Of a stretch of DNA of 64,000 nt, positions 28,934 to 38,780 are shown piece after piece (the first letter of the stretch is position 1; every line of letters begins with the position of its first letter). The notes beneath the pieces are model-generated. The model did not search any database. It was not told the origin of the DNA and saw only the letters and a list, made by a program, of their open reading frames with translations. The stretch comes from Dysgonomonas hofstadii (GTDB lineage: Bacteria; Bacteroidota; Bacteroidia; Bacteroidales; Dysgonomonadaceae), in assembly GCF_014196915.1 (NCBI RefSeq), contig NZ_JACIEP010000005.1:1-64000 (forward strand). The letters run 5' to 3'. A program made the position numbers and the translations under genes.

Positions 28934-31219
28934 ATGCCAAAAGTAACAAAAGAAGCGGCACTCAAGTACCACAAAGCTGGAAGACCGGGGAAAATAGAGG
29001 TTATACCCTCTAAACCACACAGTACTCAAACTGATTTATCGCTTGCATACTCCCCCGGAGTTGCAGAACCTTGTCTCGAAATAGAGAAAGATCCTCAGTT
29101 AGCCTATGATTACACGACTAAGGGAAACCTTGTAGCCGTGATCTCAAACGGAACGGCTGTCCTCGGGCTTGGCAATATAGGCGCAATAGCCGGTAAGCCT
29201 GTGATGGAAGGAAAGGGTCTGCTCTTCAAGATCTTTAGTGGAATTGATGTCTTTGATATCGAGGTAGATGAAACCGATCCTGAAAAATTCATTCAGACGG
29301 TAAAAGCCATCTCTCCGACTTTCGGCGGTATCAATCTCGAAGATATTAAAGCGCCCGAATGCTTTGAAATAGAGAAGCGGCTGAAAGAAGAACTGGATAT
29401 TCCGGTGATGCACGACGATCAGCATGGAACGGCTATTATTTCAGCGGCAGCACTGTTGAATGCGCTGGATGTAGCCGGAAAAGATATCGCTAAAATCAAG
29501 TTAGTAGTAAATGGCGCCGGGGCTTCTGCTATCGCATGTACCAAATTGTATATGAAATTCGGTGTGAAAAAAGAAAATATAATCATGTGCGATAGTAAGG
29601 GCGTTTTGTCAACAAAGCGTACCAATCTTAGTGAGTCGAAGTTGAATTTTGCTATAGATACGGATAAAGTTACACTAGAAGATGCCATTGAAGGAACTGA
29701 TGTTTTTCTGGGGTTGTCTTCTGCCGATGTGCTTACTAAGGAAATGGTACGTAAGATGAATGATAATCCTATTGTTTTTGCTTTGGCCAATCCGAACCCT
29801 GAAATATCTTATGAAGAAGCGATGGCTTCCCGTCCCGATATTATTTTTGCTACAGGCCGCTCCGATTATCCCAATCAGGTGAATAATGTACTGGGATTCC
29901 CTTATATATTCAGGGGAGCACTTGATGTCAGGGCTACTTCTATCAATGAGGAAATGAAGCTGGCAGCATCCCGTGCTATTGCCGACCTGGCAAAGGAAAT
30001 TGTACCCGATGTGATAAATACGGCTTATGAAATAAATAAATTGAGTTTCGGACGTGAATATATTATTCCTAAACCACTTGATCCCCGTTTACTTACAACA
30101 GTTTCTACTGCAGTAGCCAAGGCTGCCATAAAAAGTGGTGTTGCCCGCAAGACGATTACAGACTGGAATGAATATGAATCCCGGCTCGACGAAATGCTGG
30201 GTTACAGCAACAAATTGGTACATCGCCTCACTACCCTTGCCAAAAGCAAACCTAAACGTGTGGTTTATTGTGAAGGCAATCATATCAATATGATGAAAGC
30301 TGCCATTGTTTCTCAGAAAGAAGGTATATGCCAACCTATTTTACTCGGTAGCGAAGACCGTATCAGAAATATTGCCCGGGAAAATGGCATAGACCTGAAT
30401 GGTGTTCAGATTATTGATCACCGTAATATTTCGGAGGACAAACGCCGTAGTCATTATGCTAAATTGCTGAGCGATAAGAAAGCCCGTGAAGGCATCCGTT
30501 ATCAGGAGGCATTTGAGAAGATGAGCGACCGTAATTATTTCGGTATGATGATGGTCGAAACCGGTGATGCCGATGCTGTAATAACAGGTGTCTACAGTCA
30601 TTATCGTGAATTTTCGAAGACAGCTTTGGAGGTTATAGGGTTAAAGCCTCAGTATAAGCATTTTGCGGCAATGCATATTGTTCAGACTAAAAAAGGCCCT
30701 TACTTCCTTGCCGATACGTTAATAAACCGATGGCCGGATGAAGAAGTATTAATTGAAATCGTAAAACTGACACACGATGCAGTACGTTATTTTTCGACCG
30801 AACCGGTAATGGCAATGCTTTCATTCTCCAATTATGGGGCAGATGTCGATGGTGGACCAAAAAGTATTTCCGATGCTATAAAATATTTCCATGCCAACCA
30901 TCCTGATTTTATTATCGACGGAGAAATGCAATTGAATTTTGCTATGAACAAAGAATTGAGAGACAGGGCATTTCCATTCAATACTTTAAAAGGGCGGGAT
31001 GTGAATACACTGATATTTCCTAACCTGAGTTCAGCTAATATATCCAGTAAATTACTGATGGAACTGGGCATTGCAGGTGAAAGTATCGGGCCGATACAGA
31101 TGGGCTTGCGCAAACCAGTTCATTTTACAGATATTGAAAGTTCCGTGAGGGACATAATAAATCTGACAGCCGTTGCAGTTGTTGATGCAATAGCTTGTAA
31201 CAGAGAAAGTAATGATTAA
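28934..31219 (+). CDS. maeB: NADP-dependent malic enzyme with C-terminal phosphotransacetylase-like domain
   Basis: The 761-residue MaeB-type enzyme decarboxylates malate to pyruvate with NADP. Residues 1-410 are the malic enzyme part: YSPGVAEPC near residue 39, MHDDQHGTAI for metal binding near 160, and the dinucleotide loop VVNGAGASAIAC. Residues 430-761 match the phosphotransacetylase family (GDADAVITGVYSHY, LINRWPDEEV); in E. coli this part does not transfer acetyl groups but serves regulation by acetyl-CoA. It stands alone, bounded by its own promoter and a bidirectional terminator. Confidence 0.96.
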   Translation: MPKVTKEAALKYHKAGRPGKIEVIPSKPHSTQTDLSLAYSPGVAEPCLEIEKDPQLAYDYTTKGNLVAVISNGTAVLGLGNIGAIAGKPVMEGKGLLFKIFSGIDVFDIEVDETDPEKFIQTVKAISPTFGGINLEDIKAPECFEIEKRLKEELDIPVMHDDQHGTAIISAAALLNALDVAGKDIAKIKLVVNGAGASAIACTKLYMKFGVKKENIIMCDSKGVLSTKRTNLSESKLNFAIDTDKVTLEDAIEGTDVFLGLSSADVLTKEMVRKMNDNPIVFALANPNPEISYEEAMASRPDIIFATGRSDYPNQVNNVLGFPYIFRGALDVRATSINEEMKLAASRAIADLAKEIVPDVINTAYEINKLSFGREYIIPKPLDPRLLTTVSTAVAKAAIKSGVARKTITDWNEYESRLDEMLGYSNKLVHRLTTLAKSKPKRVVYCEGNHINMMKAAIVSQKEGICQPILLGSEDRIRNIARENGIDLNGVQIIDHRNISEDKRRSHYAKLLSDKKAREGIRYQEAFEKMSDRNYFGMMMVETGDADAVITGVYSHYREFSKTALEVIGLKPQYKHFAAMHIVQTKKGPYFLADTLINRWPDEEVLIEIVKLTHDAVRYFSTEPVMAMLSFSNYGADVDGGPKSISDAIKYFHANHPDFIIDGEMQLNFAMNKELRDRAFPFNTLKGRDVNTLIFPNLSSANISSKLLMELGIAGESIGPIQMGLRKPVHFTDIESSVRDIINLTAVAVVDAIACNRESND

Positions 31220-31238
31220 TTGGAAATGTTAATGGCGA

Positions 31239-31279
31239 AAAATCCGACTGAAAGTAAAAGTTTTCAGTCGGATTTTTTA
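31239..31279. terminator. Bidirectional terminator between maeB and the Ig-like lipoprotein gene
   Basis: AAATCCGACTGAAA and TTTTCAGTCGGATTT form a 14-bp stem with a short loop. A T-run follows on the plus strand and the A-run before it serves the minus strand. Confidence 0.88.
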
Positions 31280-31280
31280 T

Positions 31281-32390
31281 TTAATCATTTTGAGTCAGCC
31301 CCAACGGAAGTGATAAATCGGCTATTGTCTCCAGTTTTAATAATGATTCTATTTTAACCTGTTTTACAGATGGGTATATTTTCTTATATTTTTCTGTAAC
31401 ATCTTCTGTTAACAATATTTTGTCATCTTCTACTGTTGTTACGGCCTGACTTATAAAATGCATATCAAACAGTTTAAATATTGTTGTATATGACGAAACG
31501 GGGGCTTGTGCGAGTATACTGTGTCTTTCATCATTAACGGTATAATATAATCCATAACCATCAGCTCCTACTAGAAAAGAGAAAAGTCCTTCCTGTGCAA
31601 TTTTTCCATTCTTAGCATCTTCCCTGTTTTTAAATATATATAAAGGCATATTTTTGTAGCCTCTGATCATTGAATATACATAGTTATCCTTAAATAATGC
31701 ATTTTCTTTTAAATCGGTTTCTATTGCGGTTTTTATATCAGAGTCGGTAACCTGAACATCTGTTACGACTTTTTCAGTCACTAAAGATAAATAGGGAAAG
31801 GAGACATTTATATGTATAGTAATTGTTTCATCCAAAATAATATCTTTTACATAAATCTCAGTACTTCCGGGAGTAATTCCTGAAAAGGTGATACCGTAAT
31901 ATGTTTTTCCATCTTCCTGAGCTGATGACTGAAATATAGAAGCTCCGGCAATCTCTTTATCTTTTACTGTTATTTCGTATTTGCGGTTACCACTTTGAAT
32001 GAATATATCGGTAGGTACAAACATTGTAAGGTTAACTTCTTTCTCGTCGATTATAAAATCATGGATAATAACTTCTGTATTGATTATTAACTTATCTCCT
32101 GTTATGTTGTCCACAACCGTTATTGTTGTTTTTCCCTGTTTTTTTCCATTCAATTCCAATATTCCGTTCTTTTTTGACTCACGGGTATAGGACGCTTCGG
32201 CTATCTCCTGATCACCTATGACAATACTATAATCATCGTTTCCTTCCATCAAAGAAATCTGTATAGGGTAACCTATTTCCAGTACAATGGATGTAGTATC
32301 TGTTTTTGGCTCATCGTCGTTATTACAACCTATAAAAGAAAATATAAATGCAGAAATAAGCAATAAGATAATTGATAGTTTACTATTCAT
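31281..32390 (-). CDS. Hypothetical lipoprotein with two Ig-like (BIG2-like) repeats
   Basis: The 369-residue protein has a lipobox SFIGC (cysteine at residue 22) followed by NNDDEP, the acidic spacer typical of outer-surface lipoproteins. Two beta-sandwich repeats of about 85 residues follow: the first ends TTITVVDNITGDKLIINTEV, the second STEIYVKDIILDETITIHIN. Their spacing and the G-x-T-x-I-x-V-x-D pattern resemble bacterial Ig-like group 2 domains. The last ~170 residues have no family I recognise. It lies 44 bp downstream of the DUF58 gene and could be the tail of that operon or a separate unit. Confidence 0.7.
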   Translation of the reverse strand: MNSKLSIILLLISAFIFSFIGCNNDDEPKTDTTSIVLEIGYPIQISLMEGNDDYSIVIGDQEIAEASYTRESKKNGILELNGKKQGKTTITVVDNITGDKLIINTEVIIHDFIIDEKEVNLTMFVPTDIFIQSGNRKYEITVKDKEIAGASIFQSSAQEDGKTYYGITFSGITPGSTEIYVKDIILDETITIHINVSFPYLSLVTEKVVTDVQVTDSDIKTAIETDLKENALFKDNYVYSMIRGYKNMPLYIFKNREDAKNGKIAQEGLFSFLVGADGYGLYYTVNDERHSILAQAPVSSYTTIFKLFDMHFISQAVTTVEDDKILLTEDVTEKYKKIYPSVKQVKIESLLKLETIADLSLPLGLTQND

Positions 32391-32434
32391 AGTTGTTTTA
32401 TGCTTATAATAAGATATTTAGTGAAGGTTTGATT

Positions 32435-33802
32435 TTAAATTAATCCTCTGGATTTAAATTCCAGATATTTATTAATCGAATTGATTGTCAGATTTTCAGG
32501 TTTGGATAAAATGGTATGTATGCCGTGGCGGTTCAGTTCTTTTACGATAAGGAACTTGTCATTCGACAGCTTTTCGGCTATTCCTTTCCGGAATGTTTCT
32601 TCCATATTCATTGGTTGGGTATCCAAAACTTCGTTGAATTCAGAATTCAGGAAAAATGCAACCAGTACCAAATGGTCTTTTGACAAATGGCTCAGATATC
32701 TAAGTTGCCGTCTCATACCATTAACTGTCTCAAAGTTGGTATATAGTATAATAAGGCTTCTCTGGGTGATTTTTCGTCTCACTGTTACGTAAAGCCTCTC
32801 GTAGTCCGATTCCTTAAAGTTTGTCTTTTGGGCGTATAAGGTTTCCAGCACCTTATTCCGCTGGCGGCGTTGCTTGTCGGCCGGAAGAATTTCGTCAATG
32901 CCTTTCGAGAAAGTAATCAGTCCTACCTTATCCCCTTTGTTCAGGGCTGTACTACATACCATAAGGGTGGAGTTTATCGCATAATCGAGCAAGGTCATCC
33001 CGGCGAAAGGCATTTTCATTGTCCGCCCTTTATCGATAAGGCAATACACAGGTTGAGATTTCTCTTCCTGATAAGTATTTACCATCAACTGATTCATCCG
33101 GGCAGTTGCCTTGTAGTTTATCGTGCGGGGGTCGTCTCCTGTAATATAATGTTTGATATGGTCAAATTCGGTGGCGTGCCCTATCCTCCGTATTTTTTTG
33201 ATACCATAATCAGTCAGGCGGTGAGATGCGGCCAGTAATTCGTATTTATGCATTTCGATAAAAGACGGGTAGACAGCCACATCCTTATGCTCGTCAAATA
33301 TATATCTCCGGCTGATGAATCCGAATAATCCCGCTGCATATACATTTAATGCTCCGAAATCATAGACACCCCTTTCGGTGGGGCGGATATCATAATAATA
33401 GGTTTCGGTTTTATCTACTCCGACAGATGCAGTAAAATACAGATCCCTTTTCTGGAACTGGAAAGGTACTTCTTCTATAATCTTGATAGATACTCTATAC
33501 GGATATCTGTTGGTTACGGATATGGAGATTGTGTTTATATCCCCATTCGACAATCTTTCAGGACAATTGCGTGCGGCAATAATTCCTTTCTTTTGACGGT
33601 ATGCGGTGAATATATCCAGCAGGAAGAATGCGATAACTACTCCGAATGCAATCTTCATCAGGTAGAAATATTCGTCGAAGATAAAGCACGCGAAGAAGCC
33701 CAGCACGCATAAGCCGAGTGCTATGAAAAGACGGTTTGTAAGATACAGGCTCTTAAAAAACCGGATTATCGGGGAACTTCCGCTTTGTCTATTAGCTGGC
33801 AT
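32435..33802 (-). CDS. DUF58 / von Willebrand A-like membrane protein
   Basis: The 455-residue protein starts with two transmembrane helices (about 22-60), then a beta-rich region, then a vWA-type domain (about 240-430) with HYITGDDPRTINYKATARM as the DUF58 core. In canonical vWA domains a DxSxS motif binds metal; here the place reads LIDKGRTMKM, so the metal site looks altered. It overlaps the MoxR gene by 37 bases. DUF58 proteins travel with MoxR ATPases, which are thought to act as chaperones on a vWA partner. Start choice: no later Met would keep the first helix. Confidence 0.88.
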   Translation of the reverse strand: MPANRQSGSSPIIRFFKSLYLTNRLFIALGLCVLGFFACFIFDEYFYLMKIAFGVVIAFFLLDIFTAYRQKKGIIAARNCPERLSNGDINTISISVTNRYPYRVSIKIIEEVPFQFQKRDLYFTASVGVDKTETYYYDIRPTERGVYDFGALNVYAAGLFGFISRRYIFDEHKDVAVYPSFIEMHKYELLAASHRLTDYGIKKIRRIGHATEFDHIKHYITGDDPRTINYKATARMNQLMVNTYQEEKSQPVYCLIDKGRTMKMPFAGMTLLDYAINSTLMVCSTALNKGDKVGLITFSKGIDEILPADKQRRQRNKVLETLYAQKTNFKESDYERLYVTVRRKITQRSLIILYTNFETVNGMRRQLRYLSHLSKDHLVLVAFFLNSEFNEVLDTQPMNMEETFRKGIAEKLSNDKFLIVKELNRHGIHTILSKPENLTINSINKYLEFKSRGLI

Positions 33803-34740
33803 ATAATTGTGTCGGTAGATGTACCGTCCATTTCTTTTTCAGGAGTTAGTAAAATTCTGTGGCGTAATACTGGGACTGCCATTTCCTTGATGTCATCGGG
33901 GGTGATAAAATCACGTCCTCTGATAGCTGTCAACGCCTTCGAAGCATTCAGTATGGCCAGTGACGCACGTGGCGACGCTCCCAGTGTGATCCACGGGCTT
34001 TGGCGGGTAGCAGCAACTATCTGGGCGATATATTCCAGCAGATGCTGTTCTACGAATACTTTCTCCACAGCTTTTCTTAGTTCGTTCAACTTTTCAGCCG
34101 TTAAGACCGCTTTGATGCCGATATTAGCTGACAGTTCCCCTTTATTCTGCCTGTCCAGTATAGTTATTTCCTCGACAATATTCGGGTAGTCAACCAGAAT
34201 TTTGAACAGAAAACGGTCTAATTGAGCTTCCGGCAGGCGATAGGTTCCTTCCTGTTCTACAGGATTCTGTGTAGCCATCACCAGGAAGGGGTATTCCATA
34301 TTATAAGTTGTTCCATCATTTGTTACCTGGCGTTCTTCCATTACTTCGAACAGGGCAGCCTGCGTTTTGGCAGGAGAGCGGTTTATCTCGTCAATAAGCA
34401 CTATATTGGAAAATATAGGCCCTTTTTTGAACTCGAATTTTCCCGATCCCGGCATAAATACACTAGTTCCCAATACATCCGAAGGCATCAGGTCGGGAGT
34501 GAACTGGATGCGGCTGAAACCTACATCTATTGTTTTTGCCAGTAGTTTAGCTGCCAATGTTTTGGCTACGCCCGGTACACCCTCTACCAGTACATGTCCG
34601 TTGGCTAAAATAGCTACGATCATTTGTTCGATGAGCTGATGCTGGCCTACTATAACTCGTCCTATTTCACTCTTTATGTTCTGAACGCTTTGGCCCAATT
34701 CGGAGAAATCTATTCTCGACTTAAATTCCAGGTCTGACAT
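33766..34740 (-). CDS. MoxR family AAA+ ATPase
   Basis: The 324-residue cytoplasmic ATPase has Walker A GVPGVAKT (near residue 55), Walker B VLIDEINRSP, sensor 1 ATQNPVEQEG and the lid helix LGASPRASLAI. All ATPase residues are intact. MoxR proteins assemble as rings and are thought to mature or load metal into vWA-domain partners; the overlapping DUF58 gene is the obvious partner. It lies 13 bases after the DUF4350 gene. Confidence 0.95.
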   Translation of the reverse strand: MSDLEFKSRIDFSELGQSVQNIKSEIGRVIVGQHQLIEQMIVAILANGHVLVEGVPGVAKTLAAKLLAKTIDVGFSRIQFTPDLMPSDVLGTSVFMPGSGKFEFKKGPIFSNIVLIDEINRSPAKTQAALFEVMEERQVTNDGTTYNMEYPFLVMATQNPVEQEGTYRLPEAQLDRFLFKILVDYPNIVEEITILDRQNKGELSANIGIKAVLTAEKLNELRKAVEKVFVEQHLLEYIAQIVAATRQSPWITLGASPRASLAILNASKALTAIRGRDFITPDDIKEMAVPVLRHRILLTPEKEMDGTSTDTIICQLIDKAEVPR

Positions 34741-34753
34741 ATATTTCGTTTTT

Positions 34754-36070
34754 TTATTTGTTTTTCACTGTTCTGTAAAATTCCTCCAGCAGGCTGTTAT
34801 ATTTCAAAAATGACTCGTTCGGCATAAATGCCAGCGTAGACACATCTTTATATATAAGGAATAATTCGCTTAACTTATCTTTATCGGAACCCGATTTGGC
34901 GCTTAACACATTTATAAATTCATTGTCTATATTTTCGGTCGACATATAGTAATGCTTCCGGATATAATCCAGAAAATATGCATGGCGTTTTTCTACAATA
35001 GTATGAAAATCCCTTTTCTTATAATATAGGTTGCTCAGGGTATTTAAAAATTCCAGGGATGAATTTACCGGAGGTTTTATCACAGGTATGATCCGCTGGG
35101 TACGCTTTGCCCTGAATATCATAAACAACAGCAATCCTCCGAGGATGATATATAAAGCTATGCGCAACGGCGGGTTGGAAAGCATAACTTTAAAGTCGCT
35201 GCCTTCGCCTATTGCTCCCTGCTTCTGGTATTCGTCCCATATGATCTTAGAGTTTTGCGGTAAGTACGATAAAGCCCTGAATCCGAAATCGTATTTTTCG
35301 AGGTTTATCATATTTATATTGGCGAAAGCCGTAGGCACAGTGTGCAGATAGATATGGCCTTTACCGTATGTGAGATCTATAAATACAGTGTCATTCGTGG
35401 TTTTGGTTGTAGCCAGCACCCTCACGGGATGTTTACAGCTATCCACATTAAACCGCGTGGTTCCATAAACCGTTTTGAAAGGATATTTTTTTTCAGGATG
35501 CTCAGACAGGACGAATATGGAATCATCCCTGTTGTAATTCATCGATGTTTTTATACCTAATGTATCGGTGAATTTCCGGCTATAGTCTTCTGCCGAAATA
35601 AAAACATTATTGCCCAAACCCACAAAATCGAGTAAATATTCGAGATCGAGATCATCTACATCGAATGTCCTGTTTATAAACAGGTAGGATGTGGTATCAG
35701 GTATATTTTTCAGGTTGTGATACCAATATGTAGGATTGATGTAATAAACAGAATCGAGGTATTCTTCACTATAATCCTCATTCTCATCCTCGGCAACCGG
35801 ATAATCATAGTCCTCTTCGGGATAGATATAAGGATCTATTCCACTTTTCAGATTATTGTATACAGGCCTGCGTGTGGTTCTTATACTTCCTTTTTCAAAA
35901 ACATCTTCCAGCAATTGATAAGTGATGTATGTGCCGTACGGGGCTGTTTTGGTATTGATGAAAGTCATTGACCAATCCTCCGGTTTGGGTTGATTTGACT
36001 TGATTACAGACAGCACGATCATCAGTAAGATGATCCCGGCTATCAGGGCGACCATCTTCTTATCTTTCAT
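34754..36070 (-). CDS. DUF4350 domain-containing membrane protein
   Basis: The 438-residue protein has an N-terminal helix (KKMVALIAGIILLMIVLSV), an extracytoplasmic region, and a second helix (IALYIILGGLLLFMIFRAKR near residue 310) followed by a cytoplasmic helical tail. The middle part resembles the GATase-like DUF4350 fold (YGTYITYQLLEDVF, with the end WDEYQKQG before the second helix). Family members occur beside MoxR-DUF58 pairs. Met6 is an alternative start and would remove the 11-base overlap with the gene upstream. Function is unknown. Confidence 0.82.
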   Translation of the reverse strand: MKDKKMVALIAGIILLMIVLSVIKSNQPKPEDWSMTFINTKTAPYGTYITYQLLEDVFEKGSIRTTRRPVYNNLKSGIDPYIYPEEDYDYPVAEDENEDYSEEYLDSVYYINPTYWYHNLKNIPDTTSYLFINRTFDVDDLDLEYLLDFVGLGNNVFISAEDYSRKFTDTLGIKTSMNYNRDDSIFVLSEHPEKKYPFKTVYGTTRFNVDSCKHPVRVLATTKTTNDTVFIDLTYGKGHIYLHTVPTAFANINMINLEKYDFGFRALSYLPQNSKIIWDEYQKQGAIGEGSDFKVMLSNPPLRIALYIILGGLLLFMIFRAKRTQRIIPVIKPPVNSSLEFLNTLSNLYYKKRDFHTIVEKRHAYFLDYIRKHYYMSTENIDNEFINVLSAKSGSDKDKLSELFLIYKDVSTLAFMPNESFLKYNSLLEEFYRTVKNK

Positions 36071-36836
36071 CGGCTATCATTTTATTAAATGTGTTCAACC
36101 TGTCGTATGCGCCGGAGAACTGAGTTTCATTTACAGGAAATTCTCCATACCACACATAATCAAATATCAGAGTTGTTTCAAGGAATTTTGAACGAAGTGA
36201 CGAACTCGATATTTCGAACTGGTAACTATAATTTGTCTTATTTGCGTTCCATTGTATAATCTCTTTGTCTGACAATGCTTTCAGGTTTTTCAGATAAAGG
36301 AAACGCACAACAAGCCGGTAATCTTTATTCTTTAGCGCATTAGAGATCAACGTATCAAAATCCATTTCATGGACATTCTCTGTATAAATATCTATTTCGG
36401 GAGTATCTATCTTCTTTCTGCCTAAAACAGTCCTATAGTCCACGCCCAATACCTTGAGTACAATAAAACAAATGATTAGAACGATAAGCAGGATAACGAT
36501 TACTCCGGGTACACCCGAGTCGATAGCTGTACCGAACAATTCACCGAAAAAGCGCATTATCCGGTATTTTATCATATCCCAGGCCGACGGGCCGCTTTCT
36601 GCTTTTTTACTGTAATCGAACCGGCTGTCTTTCTGGTATTCCTCAATTTTTTCTTTATCCGGGACTCTGAACTCTGTATTTTTAGCAGATGCTGATATAT
36701 CCGGAGTTATGGTAACAACAGCTGTATCGGATGGGATAGTATCGGATTGTGCCCTGACAGGTAGATACGATAGTAGCAGGAGCATGATAAACATACTCTT
36801 TATAAGAACCGTATATGTAGTCTTTTTATATATCAC
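36060..36836 (-). CDS. DUF4129-type membrane protein of the MoxR module
   Basis: The 258-residue protein has a signal peptide (about 1-29), an exposed stretch, a transmembrane helix (PGVIVILLIVLIICFIVLKV near residue 120) and a cytoplasmic helical domain with DYRLVVRFLYLKNLKALSDK, the DUF4129 core. It lies six bases after the multi-helix gene upstream and overlaps the DUF4350 gene by 11 bases. Such a protein is usual in this type of cluster; its role is not known. Confidence 0.75.
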   Translation of the reverse strand: MIYKKTTYTVLIKSMFIMLLLLSYLPVRAQSDTIPSDTAVVTITPDISASAKNTEFRVPDKEKIEEYQKDSRFDYSKKAESGPSAWDMIKYRIMRFFGELFGTAIDSGVPGVIVILLIVLIICFIVLKVLGVDYRTVLGRKKIDTPEIDIYTENVHEMDFDTLISNALKNKDYRLVVRFLYLKNLKALSDKEIIQWNANKTNYSYQFEISSSSLRSKFLETTLIFDYVWYGEFPVNETQFSGAYDRLNTFNKMIADER

Positions 36837-36842
36837 CCGCCT

Positions 36843-37715
36843 TTACGGTAAATAAGAAGTGTTGTCTTCTTCCTGGTTGTGAGCACCTATACTGTCTATC
36901 TCCGAATCTTCATCGATCATTTCCGATTGGTTCCTAAGGCTGTAATACACTACTCCCATCGCCATATAAAGGATCGGCATCAATATAAATTGCCCCAGAC
37001 TTCCGATGAGGTTTGCCATATATACGTAAATATCGCTTGAAAGGAAATCTATTCCTATGAGAACCCCAAACGCAGAAAGGTAAGACGGGATCAGGAATAT
37101 GATAGATCCTATAATTACCAGTATTAAAAATACGATTCCCATTCCGAGTGTAGACCAAAAATTACCCTGAACCAGTTCGAAACTACGCTGAAAACTTTCT
37201 ATAACGCCACGCTTTTCATTTACATATACATATATATAGAATCCGAGGTAGTTATATACTATAATACCGGGTATAATACAAAGTATTGAACCTATACTAA
37301 CTAGTATAGCAAATATGATAGAGCACAGCAAAACCGGAAGCACTACATTCAATACCCTTGACCATACATCCGATGCTTTTACCACACCATTAGTGGTCTT
37401 AGTATATTCGGCCATATAGGCGACAACAAATGTATACCCTAAAAGAGAGGTCATTATACTAAAGAACACAGCAATAAAATACCCGAATGTAAATATCTGG
37501 CCATACAGATCCCACACATCATCATAGTTGTATACGTCAGTGGATATGTTGTTTGTATTTGGCGTAAGGAAAACAGTAACAAGTATTACCGGAATAAGTA
37601 AACATAATGATTTTAATACTGTACCGTAATTTTGTTTTATGAATGTTAGCGCTAAATCGAAATTTTCACTAAAATCTCTGGTCGCAAAAAGCTTAATTTT
37701 CTTTGGCTCGTTCAT
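36843..37715 (-). CDS. Multi-helix membrane protein of the MoxR module
   Basis: The 290-residue protein has about six transmembrane helices between residues 33 and 265 and a short acidic cytoplasmic C-terminus (SEMIDEDSEIDSIGAH). The pattern of paired glycine-rich helices (IPGIIVYNYLGFYIYVYV) resembles the membrane domains near glycerophosphodiesterases and DUF975/YciC-type proteins, but I do not recognise it firmly. It overlaps the SpoIIM-like gene by 23 bases, so it is coupled to it. Confidence 0.7.
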   Translation of the reverse strand: MNEPKKIKLFATRDFSENFDLALTFIKQNYGTVLKSLCLLIPVILVTVFLTPNTNNISTDVYNYDDVWDLYGQIFTFGYFIAVFFSIMTSLLGYTFVVAYMAEYTKTTNGVVKASDVWSRVLNVVLPVLLCSIIFAILVSIGSILCIIPGIIVYNYLGFYIYVYVNEKRGVIESFQRSFELVQGNFWSTLGMGIVFLILVIIGSIIFLIPSYLSAFGVLIGIDFLSSDIYVYMANLIGSLGQFILMPILYMAMGVVYYSLRNQSEMIDEDSEIDSIGAHNQEEDNTSYLP

Positions 37716-38664
37716 TTGTTCTTTTATGTATTAAGTAAGGATAATAGAAAAAGTACCATATTATAAACAAGGCGGAAAGCCCTATTATAGTCAGATTAAA
37801 ATAAATTGGCATTTCGGTCAGTCTGGTCAGATAACTTTCGATAAATGCTGCTGTGATGAAAACAGGGATAAGTCCCAGAGCTATTTTCAGCGCGTCCATT
37901 ACAGCTTTCTGTAGCGCATAAACCCGTTTGTGACTTCCGGGGAATAGCAGGCTGTTGCCTAACGTGATGCCCGCGCCACCGGCTATGATTATGGCAGATA
38001 TTTCCAGTGTACCATGCAGCCATATCGACATGGCAGAGGTGAGTAATAAACCTTTCTGATAGAAGAAAAACTGAAAAACGCCCAACATGATACCATTGGA
38101 AAAAAGCACCCATACAGTACCTACAGAGCAAAAAATGCCCAAAATAAAAGCAAGGAAAGCAACCCTGATATTATTAAATGCTATGCCATAAAACATCGAT
38201 TCTTTTGCCTCATCTTTATATACAGCCATAGGATCTCCTTTTTCTATATTTTCCAGAGTCATGTTAACATAGCCTGAGCCGAGAAAATAAGAAGCGAAAT
38301 TAGATTCCTGCTGCTGCGAAAATATTCCCAGCAATACTCCTGCAAACATGAAAATGAAAGAATAAAGCATATACTTCCGGCAACGGTACATCGTCAACGG
38401 GAGGCTCTCTTTCCAGAAACGCCAAAACCAGCCTTTCTCGCTTTTGCGGTATTGGTATATGTTGATAAAATAGCGTCCTGCCAACTGGTTCAGATATCTT
38501 ACAGTCTGTGATCTTGGGTAGAATGTGCGTGCATAAGAAAGATCATCTGTAAGTTCTATAAAGTTGTCAGCCATAGTTTCGGCCGGAATGTTTGTGTTCC
38601 GGGTTTCATTATCTATTTTTTGCCACTTATCTCTGTTGTGTTTAATAAACGCGGCTTCTCTCAT
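37693..38664 (-). CDS. Stage II sporulation protein M (SpoIIM) family membrane protein
   Basis: The 323-residue protein has a soluble helical N-terminus of ~100 residues and about five transmembrane helices. The conserved SpoIIM core includes FMFAGVLLGIFSQQ, NNIRVAFLAFILGIFCSVGTV and WLHGTLEISAIIIAGGAG, where the His-Gly and Glu are the family signature. In sporulating bacteria SpoIIM joins SpoIID and SpoIIP in engulfment; this organism does not sporulate, so it must serve another membrane job. First gene of the minus-strand module; a minus-strand TATATTTG at 38699-38692 may be the -7 element. Confidence 0.9.
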   Translation of the reverse strand: MREAAFIKHNRDKWQKIDNETRNTNIPAETMADNFIELTDDLSYARTFYPRSQTVRYLNQLAGRYFINIYQYRKSEKGWFWRFWKESLPLTMYRCRKYMLYSFIFMFAGVLLGIFSQQQESNFASYFLGSGYVNMTLENIEKGDPMAVYKDEAKESMFYGIAFNNIRVAFLAFILGIFCSVGTVWVLFSNGIMLGVFQFFFYQKGLLLTSAMSIWLHGTLEISAIIIAGGAGITLGNSLLFPGSHKRVYALQKAVMDALKIALGLIPVFITAAFIESYLTRLTEMPIYFNLTIIGLSALFIIWYFFYYPYLIHKRTNERAKEN

Positions 38665-38691
38665 TTATCAGTATTTTCTGAATAGTACGCA

Positions 38692-38759
38692 CAAATATAA
38701 CTCTTTGGGTAAAAAGAATGAAAAATTAAGCTAATAATCATACAAAAAAATTAAATTTG
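38692..38759. promoter_or_regulatory. Divergent promoter region between the SpoIIM-like and RDD genes
   Basis: A minus-strand TATATTTG (38699-38692) points to the SpoIIM-like gene and a plus-strand TAAATTTG (38752-38759) to the RDD gene. Both fit TAnnTTTG; neither has a clean TTG at -33. The arrangement suggests the two transcripts are controlled together. Confidence 0.45.
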
Positions 38760-38780
38760 CCATGAGTTTTTAATTTTGAT

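Noticed and set aside
37693-38664. Sporulation capacity from the SpoIIM homologue
   Set aside because: SpoIIM-like proteins occur widely in non-sporulating bacteria next to MoxR and RDD genes, and no other sporulation gene is present.
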